A stretch of 10,567 bases of DNA from Lentisphaerota bacterium (GCA_016929365.1 JAFGIZ010000238.1:1-10567), one strand, 5' to 3'. Positions 1 to 9,229 are shown, counted from the stretch's first letter. Notes: a model not told the origin generated them from the sequence alone. A program made the numbers and translations.

Positions 1-1
1 G

Positions 2-652
2 CCGGAAAACGCCGCGCGCTGGGAGCGGGAGGCGCGTCCCTACGGGAACGTGACCGTCACGCGCGCGGGCAGCGTTAACGAATGGATCGCCGCGGCGGAC
101 GCCGTGGTGCACTTCAACTGCACGACCGGCGTCGAGGCGTTTCTGCAGGAGACGCCCGCCGTGGCGTATCGCCCGTCGCCCTCCGAAACGTACGAAGCCG
201 CCTTGCCGAAGGGCGTCAGCCTGCAGGCGTTCTGCCGCGACGAGACGGTCTCCCTGCTGGAGCGGATCGTGGGGGGGCGGGAGGACGTGCCGGGCGACCG
301 GACGCGGGCGGAGTGGCGCGCGTTGGCGCGGGACTACATTACCGCCCTGGACGGGCCTCTGGCCGGCGATCGCATCGTGGAGGCCTTGCGTGCGGCGCCG
401 GGCCCCCGTTCGCGGCGGCGCTCCGCGGCGGAGCGGCTGGGACTCTGGAAGCGGGAAGCCTGGCCCTCGGTGGCGCGGCGGTTCGAACGGCCGCCGGCCG
501 GCGAAGCGCGTTTCGAGGCGGCCAAGTTCCCCGGCCTGGCGGCGGAGGAAGTGAACGCGTGCGCGGCGGAGTTGCGCGCCGTGTCGGGACGTTTCGAGCG
601 GGTGCGGATTGACTTGTGGAAACACGGCTGTTTCCGCATTGTGCAGGAGTGA
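2..652 (+). CDS. Surface carbohydrate biosynthesis protein, C-terminal part (5'-truncated by window edge)
   Basis: The reading frame is open to the left edge, so the true start lies outside; 216 residues are visible. The first 65 or so residues contain the segment NEWIAAADAVVHFNCTTGVE followed by AFLQETPAVAYRP. This is the hallmark of a family annotated as surface carbohydrate biosynthesis proteins: GT-B-like folds in which the NCTTGxEA loop and the following P-x-x-AYRP strand form the nucleotide-sugar side. The remaining residues (about 110-216) are arginine/alanine-rich and show no motif I recognise. The family is usually found in capsule, O-antigen or glycan loci, but the exact reaction is not established for most members. 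The gene abuts the methyltransferase, whose preferred GTG start lies 2 nt past this stop codon, so the two are probably co-translated. The call rests on the motif alone; the specific sugar cannot be predicted. Confidence 0.7.
   Translation, partial: PENAARWEREARPYGNVTVTRAGSVNEWIAAADAVVHFNCTTGVEAFLQETPAVAYRPSPSETYEAALPKGVSLQAFCRDETVSLLERIVGGREDVPGDRTRAEWRALARDYITALDGPLAGDRIVEALRAAPGPRSRRRSAAERLGLWKREAWPSVARRFERPPAGEARFEAAKFPGLAAEEVNACAAELRAVSGRFERVRIDLWKHGCFRIVQE
645..649 (+). promoter_or_regulatory. Ribosome binding site deciding the methyltransferase start
   Basis: AGGAG ends 5 nt before GTG 655. It lies at the very end of the upstream gene. This favours GTG 655 over the longer in-frame GTG 616, which has no such site and would add 13 residues overlapping the upstream coding region. 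Confidence 0.65.
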
Positions 653-654
653 GC

Positions 655-1599
655 GTGGAGGCGGTTGATCTGGCAAACGAGGCGCTGGCGGAAGTCTATG
701 CGCCGTACGTGCACCGGCGGTTTGAGGCCGGCGACCCGGAATGGGCGGACCGCGTGGCGCAGGCGCGGCGGGAGTGGCGCCGCCGGCGTCTGACGGCGGG
801 CCTCAAGCGGCTGTGGCGCGGACCGCCGCGCCGGCCGGACCGCGTCAAGGCCAGCTACGAGCAGATCTGGGGGCGTTTCACGTTTCGCGAGTTGCTCCCC
901 GATCCCGGCCGTAAGCTCTACGCCGTGCAATGGGGCGGCCAGGGCATGCTGGCGAACGCGTGGGGCGTGCCGCGCGTGCACCTGTTCTGCCTGATGCGGC
1001 TGATCGAGACGTTACGGCCGGCCTCGGTCCTGGAAGTCGGGTCGGGCCGCGGCCTTAACCTGCTGGCGCTGGCGGCGCGGTTTCCCGATGTCCGGTTTGC
1101 CGGAATCGAGCTGTCGGAACGAGGCTGCGAAGCCGCCCGTGCGGTGGCCGCGCAAGCGGCGCTGCCGGAGGAGCTCGCGCAGTTCATCCCGTTCGAGCCG
1201 CGGGACGTGAACGCGATCCGCCGCATCGCGTTTCACGGCGGCTCGGCCGCGAAACTGCCGTTTGGCCCCAACGCTTTCGACCTGGTCTTCACGCGCCAGG
1301 CGTTGGAACAGATGGAGGCGATCCGCGGCGCCGCGCTCTCGGAGATCGCGCGGGTCGCGGCCCGGTACACGGTCATGTTCGAGGCGTTCCGGGACTGGAA
1401 CGACACCGGCATGAAGCGGGACCGGGCGGCGGTGACGGGCTATTTCCGCGCGCGTATCGCGGACCTGCGTGCGTACGGCCTGGAGCCGGTGCTGGTCAAG
1501 GCGGACCTGCCGCACAAGATCTACATGCAGGTGGGCCTCGTCGTTTCGCAGGCCGCCGGCGGTTGCGCGCCGGGGGAAGGCACGTGCGATGCCGCGTAA
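655..1599 (+). CDS. Class I SAM-dependent methyltransferase in surface-glycan cluster
   Basis: Predicted 314-residue cytoplasmic enzyme transferring a methyl group from S-adenosylmethionine. From the GTG 655 start, motif I is VLEVGSGRG at residues 125-133. The acidic end of the second strand is GIELS, with E152 in the ribose-binding position. A post-II/motif IV-like segment, NAFDLVFTRQALEQM, lies near residues 206-220. About 120 residues precede the Rossmann core and hold many Arg/Trp residues, with no family I can name. In glycan loci such enzymes usually methylate a sugar hydroxyl or cap a chain; the acceptor here is unknown. The start was chosen for the AGGAG 5 nt upstream. The 3' end overlaps the ABC transporter start (1589) by 11 nt, indicating coupling. 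The fold is secure, the substrate is not. Confidence 0.82.
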   Translation: MEAVDLANEALAEVYAPYVHRRFEAGDPEWADRVAQARREWRRRRLTAGLKRLWRGPPRRPDRVKASYEQIWGRFTFRELLPDPGRKLYAVQWGGQGMLANAWGVPRVHLFCLMRLIETLRPASVLEVGSGRGLNLLALAARFPDVRFAGIELSERGCEAARAVAAQAALPEELAQFIPFEPRDVNAIRRIAFHGGSAAKLPFGPNAFDLVFTRQALEQMEAIRGAALSEIARVAARYTVMFEAFRDWNDTGMKRDRAAVTGYFRARIADLRAYGLEPVLVKADLPHKIYMQVGLVVSQAAGGCAPGEGTCDAA

Positions 1600-3304
1600 G
1601 GGCGAAATCGGGCTGGTGGTCTATTTCATGCGCGCGCACCCCTGGCGCAGCGTGGTGATGGTGGGCTGCCTGCTGCTCTCGGGCGTCGTGGAGGGGCTGA
1701 GCGTGGCCATGTTTCTGCCCCTGATCGAGCTGGCCACGGGCGGGGCCGCCGCCGCGACGGTATTCGGCCGGACGGTCCGGGACGGCCTGGCGGCGGTCGG
1801 GCTGGCCCCGGAGCTGGGCGTTCTGCTGACGCTGATTGTGGCCGGCATGACGTTGAAAGGCGTTTTTCTCTGGCTGGCGCTGAACCAGGTGGGGTACACG
1901 ATCGCCCGTTGCGCGGCGGACCTGCGGCTGGCCCTGATCGACAGCGCCTTGCGGGCCCGCTGGGAGTATTTCGCGGGCCGGCCGGTGGGGCATTTTGCCA
2001 CGGCCGTAAGCCGCGAAGCAACGGTGGCCTCCAACGCCTACCGCAACGGCGCTTTGGCTCTGGCCAGCATCGTGCAGCTGGCGGTTTACACCCTGCTGGC
2101 GGTGCTGGTGTCGTGGCGCACGGCCCTGCTGGCCCTGGCGGCCGGGGCGGGGATCGGCGTGATCCTGTACCGCTTGATCATCATGAGCCGCCGGGCAGGC
2201 CGCCGGCAGACCCTGCTGATCAAGTCGCTGATCGCGCGGCTCGTGGACGCCTTGAACGGCATCAAGCCGATCAAGGCCATGGGGTGCGAACGGCACCTGG
2301 TCCCCCTGCTGCAGGCGGAAACGCAGGGCCTGAACGAGGCCCAGCGCACCAAGGTCCTGGCGTCGCAGTCGATGGCGACGTTCCAGGAGCCGCTGACGGT
2401 CTTCATCCTGGCGGTCGGCCTTTTTGTTGTGCTGCGCATGATGGGGGAACCGTTTTCGGCGCTGTTGATCCTCGCTTTCCTGTTTTCCCGCCTGGTCAAT
2501 CAAATCAACGTGCTCTTCCGTTACGTGCAGGCGATGTCGGCCGGCGAGAGCGCGTTCTGGTCGCTGTGGCAGTGCATCGAGGAAGGCCGGGCCGCGGAGG
2601 AGCACCTTGGCGGGGGACGCCCGCCGCCGCCGCTGGAGCGGGAGCTGACGGTGGACCGGGTATCGTTTGCCTACGGGGACGCGCCGGTGCTGCGCGATGT
2701 CTCGCTGCGGGTGGCGCACGGCCGGTTTGTCGCCATCGAGGGGCCGTCCGGGTGCGGGAAGACGACGCTGGCGGATCTCCTTGTCGGGCTGCTGCGCCCG
2801 GCGCGGGGCGACGTGCGGATTGACGGCGTGCCGCTGGGGGATGTCGACCGGGGCGCCTGGCGCCGGATGATCGGCTACGTGCCGCAGGAGATGTTCCTGT
2901 TTCATGACACGATCTTCAGAAACGTCACGCTGGGCGACACGGCGTTGAGCCGCGCGGCGGTTGAGGACGCCCTGCGGCAGGCCGGGGCCTGGGATTTCGT
3001 GTCGCGGTTGCCCGCGGGGCTGGAGACGGTGGTGGGCGAGCGCGGGTCGAAACTGTCGGGCGGGCAGCGGCAGCGGATTGCGCTCGCGCGCGCCCTGGCG
3101 CGGAACCCCCGGCTGCTGGTGCTGGACGAAGTGACCGCGGCGCTCGATCCCGTGACCGAGGCGGCGATCTGCGAAACGTTGCGCGGCTTGAGCGGGCGGG
3201 TGACGATCGTGGCGGTGTCGCATCAGCCGGCCGTGGTGGCGGTTGCGGACGAGGTCTACCGCCTGCGGCCCGCCGGACCCTCGGGGGCGCGGCTGGAACC
3301 TTGA
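1589..3304 (+). CDS. Exporter-type ABC transporter, fused permease and ATPase (MsbA/PglK-like)
   Basis: A 571-residue half-transporter with an N-terminal hydrophobic membrane domain (about residues 1-325, several long apolar segments) and a C-terminal nucleotide-binding domain. ATPase motifs are complete: Walker A GPSGCGKTT (385-393, Lys391), Q-loop VPQE (Gln433), signature LSGGQ (489-493), Walker B LLVLDE (509-514) followed by the D-loop ALD, and H-loop histidine 545 in VAVSHQPA. It should work as a homodimer in the inner membrane. In this setting, between a methyltransferase and a glycosyltransferase, the likely cargo is a lipid-linked saccharide or glycolipid flipped to the outer face, by analogy with MsbA and PglK; that is inference. 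ATG 1589 has GGGGAAGG 8 nt upstream. A 40-residue upstream extension to 1469 is open but reads out-of-frame through the methyltransferase and is rejected. Confidence 0.9.
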   Translation: MPRKGEIGLVVYFMRAHPWRSVVMVGCLLLSGVVEGLSVAMFLPLIELATGGAAAATVFGRTVRDGLAAVGLAPELGVLLTLIVAGMTLKGVFLWLALNQVGYTIARCAADLRLALIDSALRARWEYFAGRPVGHFATAVSREATVASNAYRNGALALASIVQLAVYTLLAVLVSWRTALLALAAGAGIGVILYRLIIMSRRAGRRQTLLIKSLIARLVDALNGIKPIKAMGCERHLVPLLQAETQGLNEAQRTKVLASQSMATFQEPLTVFILAVGLFVVLRMMGEPFSALLILAFLFSRLVNQINVLFRYVQAMSAGESAFWSLWQCIEEGRAAEEHLGGGRPPPPLERELTVDRVSFAYGDAPVLRDVSLRVAHGRFVAIEGPSGCGKTTLADLLVGLLRPARGDVRIDGVPLGDVDRGAWRRMIGYVPQEMFLFHDTIFRNVTLGDTALSRAAVEDALRQAGAWDFVSRLPAGLETVVGERGSKLSGGQRQRIALARALARNPRLLVLDEVTAALDPVTEAAICETLRGLSGRVTIVAVSHQPAVVAVADEVYRLRPAGPSGARLEP

Positions 3305-3326
3305 GCGAAGGGTACGGGCCTGAACC

Positions 3327-4352
3327 GTGAATCCGTCGATATTGTATATACGGGGGCGCGAGACGCCGGCGCCGTGGTGGCAACGGCCGTTCAAGGCGCT
3401 GCAGACGCCGCCGTTTCTCGGGCAGGACGGTTTTTTCAGGGGGGGATTGTATGCCGCCTTCCGCGTCGTGGAGGCGCCGCTGGAATACCTGGCCCGGAAC
3501 CGGCGCGCCGTGGACCGGACGTATGACTGGGTCGTGGTGAACTTCAAGGCCGGCCGCCCGAAACAGGGCCTGAGCGTGGAGGAGCTGCAGCCGGTGCGCG
3601 CCCTGGAACGCTGCGGCAAGGCGCTCTTTATCAACTATGCGCGGGCCGACGTCCTGCCGGGAGACCGCGTGCTGGATCCGTTCGACATCGTCTTCAAGCG
3701 GGAGCTGCTCAGGGATATCGACCGTTATCCCGTCTCGCTGCGCAACCGGGCCAAGCTGCGGACGACGATGCTGGCCTGCCCGCTGGTACACGGGACGCGG
3801 GGCAACGCGCGGCGGTTGCAGATGGCGGAATTCGGCTTCCGGGACGTGCCGCGCGGCTATGCCGCGGACGCGTTCTTCAGCGGGGCGGATACGCATGATC
3901 TGCGGCGCGCGGCCGTGGCGCGGCTGCGGGAGGCGGATTTCCGTTTCCGGGGCGGCCTGCAATTCAAGCCGGGGCGGGACGGGCTGGACGATCGCGTGCG
4001 CGCGGCGGCGCTGTCGCGCCGCGCCTACATCCGTGCCGTACGCGGCGCCCGGGTGAATCCCGTTCTGGACGGGATCGGCCAGTTCACGTTCCGGCACCTG
4101 GAGCTGTGGTGCCTGTGCGCCTTCATGCTGTCCAGTCCCTCGTTGCGCGAGGTCCAGCTGCCGCTGGACGTTGCAGAAGGCCGCGATTACGTGTGTTTTG
4201 ACGATGTGGACGATATGATCGACAAGGTGCGCTATTATGCCGGGCATGACACGGAACGGGAGCGCATGGCCCGGTCGGGCCGCCGGCGTTTCGAGGAGGG
4301 GTATAGCTTTGTCAGACACGGCGCCTATATTCGCGCCTGCCTCGGGGTCTGA
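3327..4352 (+). CDS. GT-B glycosyltransferase, CgeB/YkvP-like (group 1-type C-terminal domain)
   Basis: A 341-residue cytoplasmic protein starting at GTG 3327, 22 nt after the ABC gene. The N-terminus has a first Rossmann strand (PSILYIRGRETP). The middle has a DWVVVNFKAG strand and a FINYARADVLPGDRVLDPFD segment, then FDIVFKRELL, typical of the CgeB-like family in which a spider-like 'monster/kinship' search for nucleotide-sugar donor is absent and only the GT-B fold is evident. The C-terminal segment LPLDVAEGRDYVCFDDVDD, followed by a helix with ARSGRRRFEEGYSFVRHG, matches the end of Glyco_trans_1_2 domains, where a late-appearing pocket binds the donor. It most likely adds a sugar to the cluster's glycan; donor and acceptor are unknown. 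The ribosome site is weak (GAAGGG, 14 nt away). Its 3' end overlaps the next gene by 44 nt. Confidence 0.68.
   Translation: MNPSILYIRGRETPAPWWQRPFKALQTPPFLGQDGFFRGGLYAAFRVVEAPLEYLARNRRAVDRTYDWVVVNFKAGRPKQGLSVEELQPVRALERCGKALFINYARADVLPGDRVLDPFDIVFKRELLRDIDRYPVSLRNRAKLRTTMLACPLVHGTRGNARRLQMAEFGFRDVPRGYAADAFFSGADTHDLRRAAVARLREADFRFRGGLQFKPGRDGLDDRVRAAALSRRAYIRAVRGARVNPVLDGIGQFTFRHLELWCLCAFMLSSPSLREVQLPLDVAEGRDYVCFDDVDDMIDKVRYYAGHDTERERMARSGRRRFEEGYSFVRHGAYIRACLGV
4293..4301 (+). promoter_or_regulatory. Strong ribosome binding site for a TTG start inside the upstream gene
   Basis: GAGGAGGGG, with AGGAGG at 4294-4299, is 7-9 nt upstream of TTG 4309. It lies within the last codons of the glycosyltransferase gene. 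It is the best match to the anti-Shine-Dalgarno sequence in this cluster and decides the start of the sulfotransferase gene. Confidence 0.7.
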
Positions 4353-5070
4353 CCCCGCGGGTCGGCCGCGGCGCTTTGTGATTGCGGGGTGCGGCCGGTC
4401 GGGGACGACGTACATGGCGCGGGTGTTGACGGCACTGGGCTGCGCCTGCGGGCACGAAGCCTACTTTCCGTACGTGGAGCGCCGGGGGCCGTTGTTTTTG
4501 TCTTCCCGGCATCGCCTGCGCGTCCGGCTGTTCACGGCGGCCTGGCCGATGCCGCCGTGGGGCGAGGCCGCATGGCAGGCCGCGCCGTTCCTGGATGCGC
4601 TCCCGCGCGGCACGCTGGTGTTCCACCAGGTCCGGCATCCGCTGGCGTACCTGCGTTCGCGGCAGAAGAAGGGGCTCACCTACATTCCGTTCCGGACGCG
4701 CTATGTCCCGGTTCCCGGCGGCTGCCGCTGCGAGGCGGATTTTGCCGCCTTGCCCCTGGAGCGGCAGGCGGCGTATCTTGCGGCGTTCTGGGTGGCCTGG
4801 AACCGGATGATTGAGCGTTGCGCGGAACGGCCCGGGATGCACTACGCCCGTTACCGGATTGAAGCGGTTGACGCCGATCACATGGCGCGCATGCTGGTGC
4901 GGATCGGCCGGCCGGCCGGCCGGGACGCCGTGGAGCGGGTCCTGGCGGGCACGGCGCGGACGGTACATTCGCTGGGTCCGCCCGGGGCGGCGCTGGAGCT
5001 GGACATGCTGCCGCCGGACCTGCATGCGGCGGTGCGGGACCTGGGCGCGCGGTACGGGTATACAGTATGA
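4309..5070 (+). CDS. Sulfotransferase-like protein (PAPS-binding P-loop fold)
   Basis: A 253-residue protein from TTG 4309. The 5'-phosphosulfate-binding loop is GCGRSGTTYM at residues 27-36, the GxxRSGTT form of bacterial and carbohydrate sulfotransferases. The 3'-phosphate-binding motif is VRHPLAYLRS, with Arg109 and Ser117 at the R-x7-S spacing expected for the family. Family knowledge says these enzymes move sulfate from PAPS onto hydroxyls of sugars, lipids or peptides. Here a glycan hydroxyl is the likely target, which would give a sulfated surface polymer or glycolipid. The start was chosen from the strong upstream ribosome site; a longer start at 4237 would overlap the glycosyltransferase by 116 nt and add unconserved-looking sequence. 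It ends in an ATGA overlap with the next gene. The fold is well supported, the acceptor is not. The motif fit would also allow a P-loop protein that does not transfer sulfate. Confidence 0.78.
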   Translation: MSDTAPIFAPASGSDPAGRPRRFVIAGCGRSGTTYMARVLTALGCACGHEAYFPYVERRGPLFLSSRHRLRVRLFTAAWPMPPWGEAAWQAAPFLDALPRGTLVFHQVRHPLAYLRSRQKKGLTYIPFRTRYVPVPGGCRCEADFAALPLERQAAYLAAFWVAWNRMIERCAERPGMHYARYRIEAVDADHMARMLVRIGRPAGRDAVERVLAGTARTVHSLGPPGAALELDMLPPDLHAAVRDLGARYGYTV

Positions 5071-5846
5071 AAGCACACATCGAGTTTTGCGGGATTCCGG
5101 GTTCCGGCAAGAGCCGCGTGATCGCCGCCTGGCGCCGGGCGCAAGGCGGCGCTCCGGCGGGTGTCCTGGGCCGGCGCGAGGCCATGCTGCGCTGCCTGCG
5201 GCGGCGCAACGACGGGCGGCTCAAGAACGCCATGAAGCGCCTCCCGCCTTGCGTGTGGGAACGTTTCATGGGAACCGACTACGCGGCCGGCGCCCTGCGG
5301 CGGTTCCTAGCGGGCCATACCGGGCTGGCGGCCCTGGTCACGGCCGCGGTCGCGGAGCGGGACCTTTCGGCCCGGGACGCCGACATCGTCCTGGGCGCCT
5401 GCTTCTGCACGTTCACGGAATACGCGCTGGCGGCGGCGTACCTGCGGGATACGGAGCTGCTCGCGGCCGACGAGGGTTTTGCGCACCGTGCGTTTACGCT
5501 GTTCGGGTACGTCGATGAGCCGGTGCCGGACGCGGCCATCCGGCGTTACGCGGAGCTGATCCCGGCCCCGGATGCCCTGGTCTGGGTGCGCACGCCCCCG
5601 GACCTGTGCGAAGCGCGGATGGCGGCGCGTCCGGCGGAGCCCTTCCGGTACCCGATTCAACTGGCCGCCCTGAATCCGGCCGCGCGCACCGCACGCCTGG
5701 CGCGCGGCGCAGCCTGCCTGGAGGTTGCCGTGGCGGTGCTCGAAGCGCGCGGCGTCGACGTGCGCCGCGTGGACAACAGCGGCGCTCCGGAAGACGCCGT
5801 GCGGGCGGCGGGCGGTCCGCCCGTACGCCGGCGGAGTGCGTCTTGA
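5067..5846 (+). CDS. P-loop kinase-like protein of unknown substrate
   Basis: A 259-residue protein whose ATG overlaps the previous stop as ATGA, so it is translationally coupled. The Walker A motif is GIPGSGKS at residues 9-16 (Lys15), right at the N-terminus as in nucleoside, shikimate and APS kinase-type folds. A candidate Walker B / lid element is LLAADEGF, with D135 and E136, resembling the D-E-G of thymidylate-kinase-like proteins. Near residue 170 ALVWVRTPPDLCEARM looks like the hydrophobic strand plus helix that follows in this fold. The extreme C-terminus is Arg/Gly/Ala-rich and probably disordered. It lacks the sequence of a true APS kinase, so it should not be assumed to supply PAPS for its sulfotransferase neighbour. 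Phosphorylation of a sugar, nucleotide or lipid carrier is possible. The P-loop is certain, the reaction unknown. Confidence 0.65.
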   Translation: MKAHIEFCGIPGSGKSRVIAAWRRAQGGAPAGVLGRREAMLRCLRRRNDGRLKNAMKRLPPCVWERFMGTDYAAGALRRFLAGHTGLAALVTAAVAERDLSARDADIVLGACFCTFTEYALAAAYLRDTELLAADEGFAHRAFTLFGYVDEPVPDAAIRRYAELIPAPDALVWVRTPPDLCEARMAARPAEPFRYPIQLAALNPAARTARLARGAACLEVAVAVLEARGVDVRRVDNSGAPEDAVRAAGGPPVRRRSAS

Positions 5847-5879
5847 AAGAAAGCGCGGTTCCGGTGTAACGTGGCAGGC

Positions 5880-7784
<1,905 letters not shown>

Positions 7785-7812
7785 GGCGCGGCGACGTTTG
7801 CCGGGCAGAAAC

Positions 7813-7817
7813 GGGAG
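7813..7817 (+). promoter_or_regulatory. Ribosome binding site deciding the start of the deoxyhypusine-synthase-like gene
   Basis: GGGAG lies 8 nt before ATG 7826. The competing in-frame starts GTG 7817 and ATG 7820 overlap it or sit only 2 nt from it, so ATG 7826 is favoured. Confidence 0.6.
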
Positions 7818-7825
7818 TGATGCAC

Positions 7826-8821
7826 ATGAACCGTACGGAAACGCCGGGCGAGCCGCCGGTCAGCGCTTTCATCAAGCGCCACTTCAGGCATTTTAATGCA
7901 GCCGCCTTGCGGGAGGCGGCGGAAGGGTACTGCCGGCACCTGTCGGGGAACGGGCGGATGCTGGTGACGCTGGGCGGCGCCATGAGCACGGCGGAGCTGG
8001 GTCTCTCGCTGGCGGAGATGATCCGGCGGGACAAGGTGCATGCCGTCTGCTGTACCGGGGCCAACCTGGAAGAGGACATCTTCAACCTCGTGGCGCACCG
8101 GCATTACGAACGGCTGCCCGGCTACCGGGATTTGACGCCCGAGGACGAGCAGGCGCTGCTGGAGCGGCACATGAACCGCGTAACGGACACGTGCATTCCC
8201 GAAGAAGAGGCCATGCGGCGGGTGGAGCGGCCGTTGATCGCCTCCTGGAAGGGTGCCGCGTCGGCGGGCCGGCGCCTGTTCCCGCACGAGCATATCTACG
8301 CGATTCTGCGGGAGGGCGCCCTGGAACCGTTTTACCAGATCGACCCCCGCGACAGCTGGGTCCTGGCGGCGTGCGACAAAAACCTGCCGCTCTTCGTGCC
8401 GGGATGGGAGGATTCCACGCTGGGCAATATGTACGCCGCACAGTGCATGCGCCGGTCGGCCGATGAGCCGTCCGCGGTGCGCGGCGGCATTGAGTACATG
8501 ACCGCGCTGGCCGAGTGGTACCGCCGGGAGTCGGCGGAGCATGGCATCGGGTTTTTTCAGATCGGGGGCGGCATCTCGGGCGACTTCCCGATCTGCGTGG
8601 TCCCGATGCTGGAACAGGACCTGCGCGTCAAGAACGTACGCAAGTGGGCCTATTTCTGCCAGATCAGCGAGGCCAAGACCAGCTACGGCTCGTATTCCGG
8701 CGCGGTGCCCAACGAGAAAATCACGTGGGGCAAGCTGGCCGTCGACACGCCGCGCTTTGTGATCGAATCCGACGCTTCACTTGTCGCGCCGCTCGTATTC
8801 GCGTACGTCCTGGGCTGGTAA
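7826..8821 (+). CDS. Deoxyhypusine synthase-family protein (bacterial polyamine-type, SpeY-like)
   Basis: A 331-residue cytoplasmic protein of the DHS fold, which uses NAD and transfers an aminobutyl group from a polyamine. Family signatures are LVTLGGAMSTAELG near the N-terminus, VCCTGANLEEDIFN (NAD site), FQIGGGISGDFPI, then PNEKITWGKL with catalytic-type Lys303, and ESDASLVAPL. In eukaryotic DHS the region after GGG carries two adjacent histidines, one of them catalytic; here that stretch is SGDFPI, so it belongs to the bacterial subfamily. Known bacterial relatives include a DHS homologue needed for homospermidine synthesis in Anabaena. Placement 41 nt after speA, same strand, strongly suggests a polyamine pathway role, for example making homospermidine from putrescine, but the substrate is not proven. 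No agmatinase or agmatine deiminase is visible here. The family is secure; the precise reaction is open. Confidence 0.85.
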   Translation: MNRTETPGEPPVSAFIKRHFRHFNAAALREAAEGYCRHLSGNGRMLVTLGGAMSTAELGLSLAEMIRRDKVHAVCCTGANLEEDIFNLVAHRHYERLPGYRDLTPEDEQALLERHMNRVTDTCIPEEEAMRRVERPLIASWKGAASAGRRLFPHEHIYAILREGALEPFYQIDPRDSWVLAACDKNLPLFVPGWEDSTLGNMYAAQCMRRSADEPSAVRGGIEYMTALAEWYRRESAEHGIGFFQIGGGISGDFPICVVPMLEQDLRVKNVRKWAYFCQISEAKTSYGSYSGAVPNEKITWGKLAVDTPRFVIESDASLVAPLVFAYVLGW

Positions 8822-8831
8822 GGCGTTACCG
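8816..8831 (+). other. Small hairpin over the stop codon of the deoxyhypusine-synthase-like gene
   Basis: GGTAA (8817-8821) pairs with TTACC (8826-8830) across a GGCG loop, and the stem includes the TAA stop. There is no U-tract after it, so it is unlikely to terminate by itself. The same 10-mer GGCGTTACCG (8822-8831) recurs at 8907-8916, on the other side of the first repeat arm. Confidence 0.35.
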
Positions 8832-8863
8832 GTGTGTTGCCCAAACCCCTTTTGTGCTTGCCA

Positions 8864-8950
8864 CGAGATGTCTCGACACGCTCGGCATGACATTTCCTTG
8901 GGGAACGGCGTTACCGTGAGGCTGTCATCCCGAGCGAAGTCGGGATCTCG
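8864..8950. repeat. Imperfect palindromic intergenic repeat (two ~28-nt arms)
   Basis: Arm 1 (8864-8892) and arm 2 (8923-8950) are imperfect inverted copies separated by a 30-nt loop. Arm 1 ends GCTCGGCATGACA and arm 2 begins TGTCATCCCGAGCG. The two share the frame CGAGAT...CGAC..CGCTCGG.ATGACA when arm 2 is reverse-complemented. Arm 2 also has its own small hairpin, CCCGA/TCGGG. The sequence resembles the dispersed TGTCATCCCGAGCGAAG-type repeats scattered between genes in many environmental bacteria; that comparison is from memory. It sits between two convergent genes, so it may also act as a bidirectional transcription stop. No protein is encoded. Confidence 0.6.
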
Positions 8951-8967
8951 ATTTGAGCAGCAGTCCC

Positions 8968-9222
8968 TTACGCCGTGACCTTGAACACCGCGTCGTGCTG
9001 CCGGACCTTTTCCGGGATGCGGATACCGACCGCGTCGCCCGCTCCGGCCTTCTGCACCGTTTCATGTTCGATCTGCATCGAGTCCACGGACGTACTCACA
9101 TCGGTCGTGTGCCCCTTGACGTGAATCGTGTCTCCGACGGCCAGATCGCCGGTCAATCGGACGGCGGCAACGCCGATGTGGTCGAAGAAGTGTTCAACGG
9201 TTCCGATTTGTTCTTCCGGCAT
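8968..9222 (-). CDS. Small EF-Tu domain II-like protein (translation elongation factor-like)
   Basis: An 84-residue protein with no GTPase domain. It starts MPEEQIGTVEHFFDHIGVA and continues VRLTGDLAVGDTIHVKGHTT, SVDSMQIEH, GDAVGIRIPEKVRQHD and VFKV. This is the pattern of domain II of translational GTPases: a beta-barrel in which 'L.VGDTI.VKG' and 'V.S.QIEH..V..A..GD.VGI.V' are characteristic strands. Stand-alone copies occur in many bacteria and archaea and are annotated as translation elongation factor-like proteins; their function is not established. The start was chosen from AGGAGG 7 nt upstream (9230-9235). A longer reading from an ATG 33 nt earlier would place that site inside the gene. 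It is convergent with the DHS-like gene and divergent from the cysteine-rich gene. It is probably a monocistronic cytoplasmic protein. Confidence 0.85.
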   Translation of the reverse strand: MPEEQIGTVEHFFDHIGVAAVRLTGDLAVGDTIHVKGHTTDVSTSVDSMQIEHETVQKAGAGDAVGIRIPEKVRQHDAVFKVTA

Positions 9223-9229
9223 AGGTGTG

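Noticed and set aside
1496..3634. 712-residue open frame on the - strand opposite the ABC transporter
   Set aside because: Antisense to a well-supported gene; its composition is Arg/Pro/Gln-rich with no motif, as expected from a GC-rich shadow frame.
5067..5846. APS kinase supplying PAPS to the sulfotransferase
   Set aside because: Only the P-loop is shared; the APS kinase signature sequence is not present, so the assignment is not supported.
5843..5870. Possible promoter TTGAAA-16 nt-TGTAAC just before speA
   Set aside because: The -10 is poor and the start point would fall on the start codon; read-through from the upstream operon is simpler.
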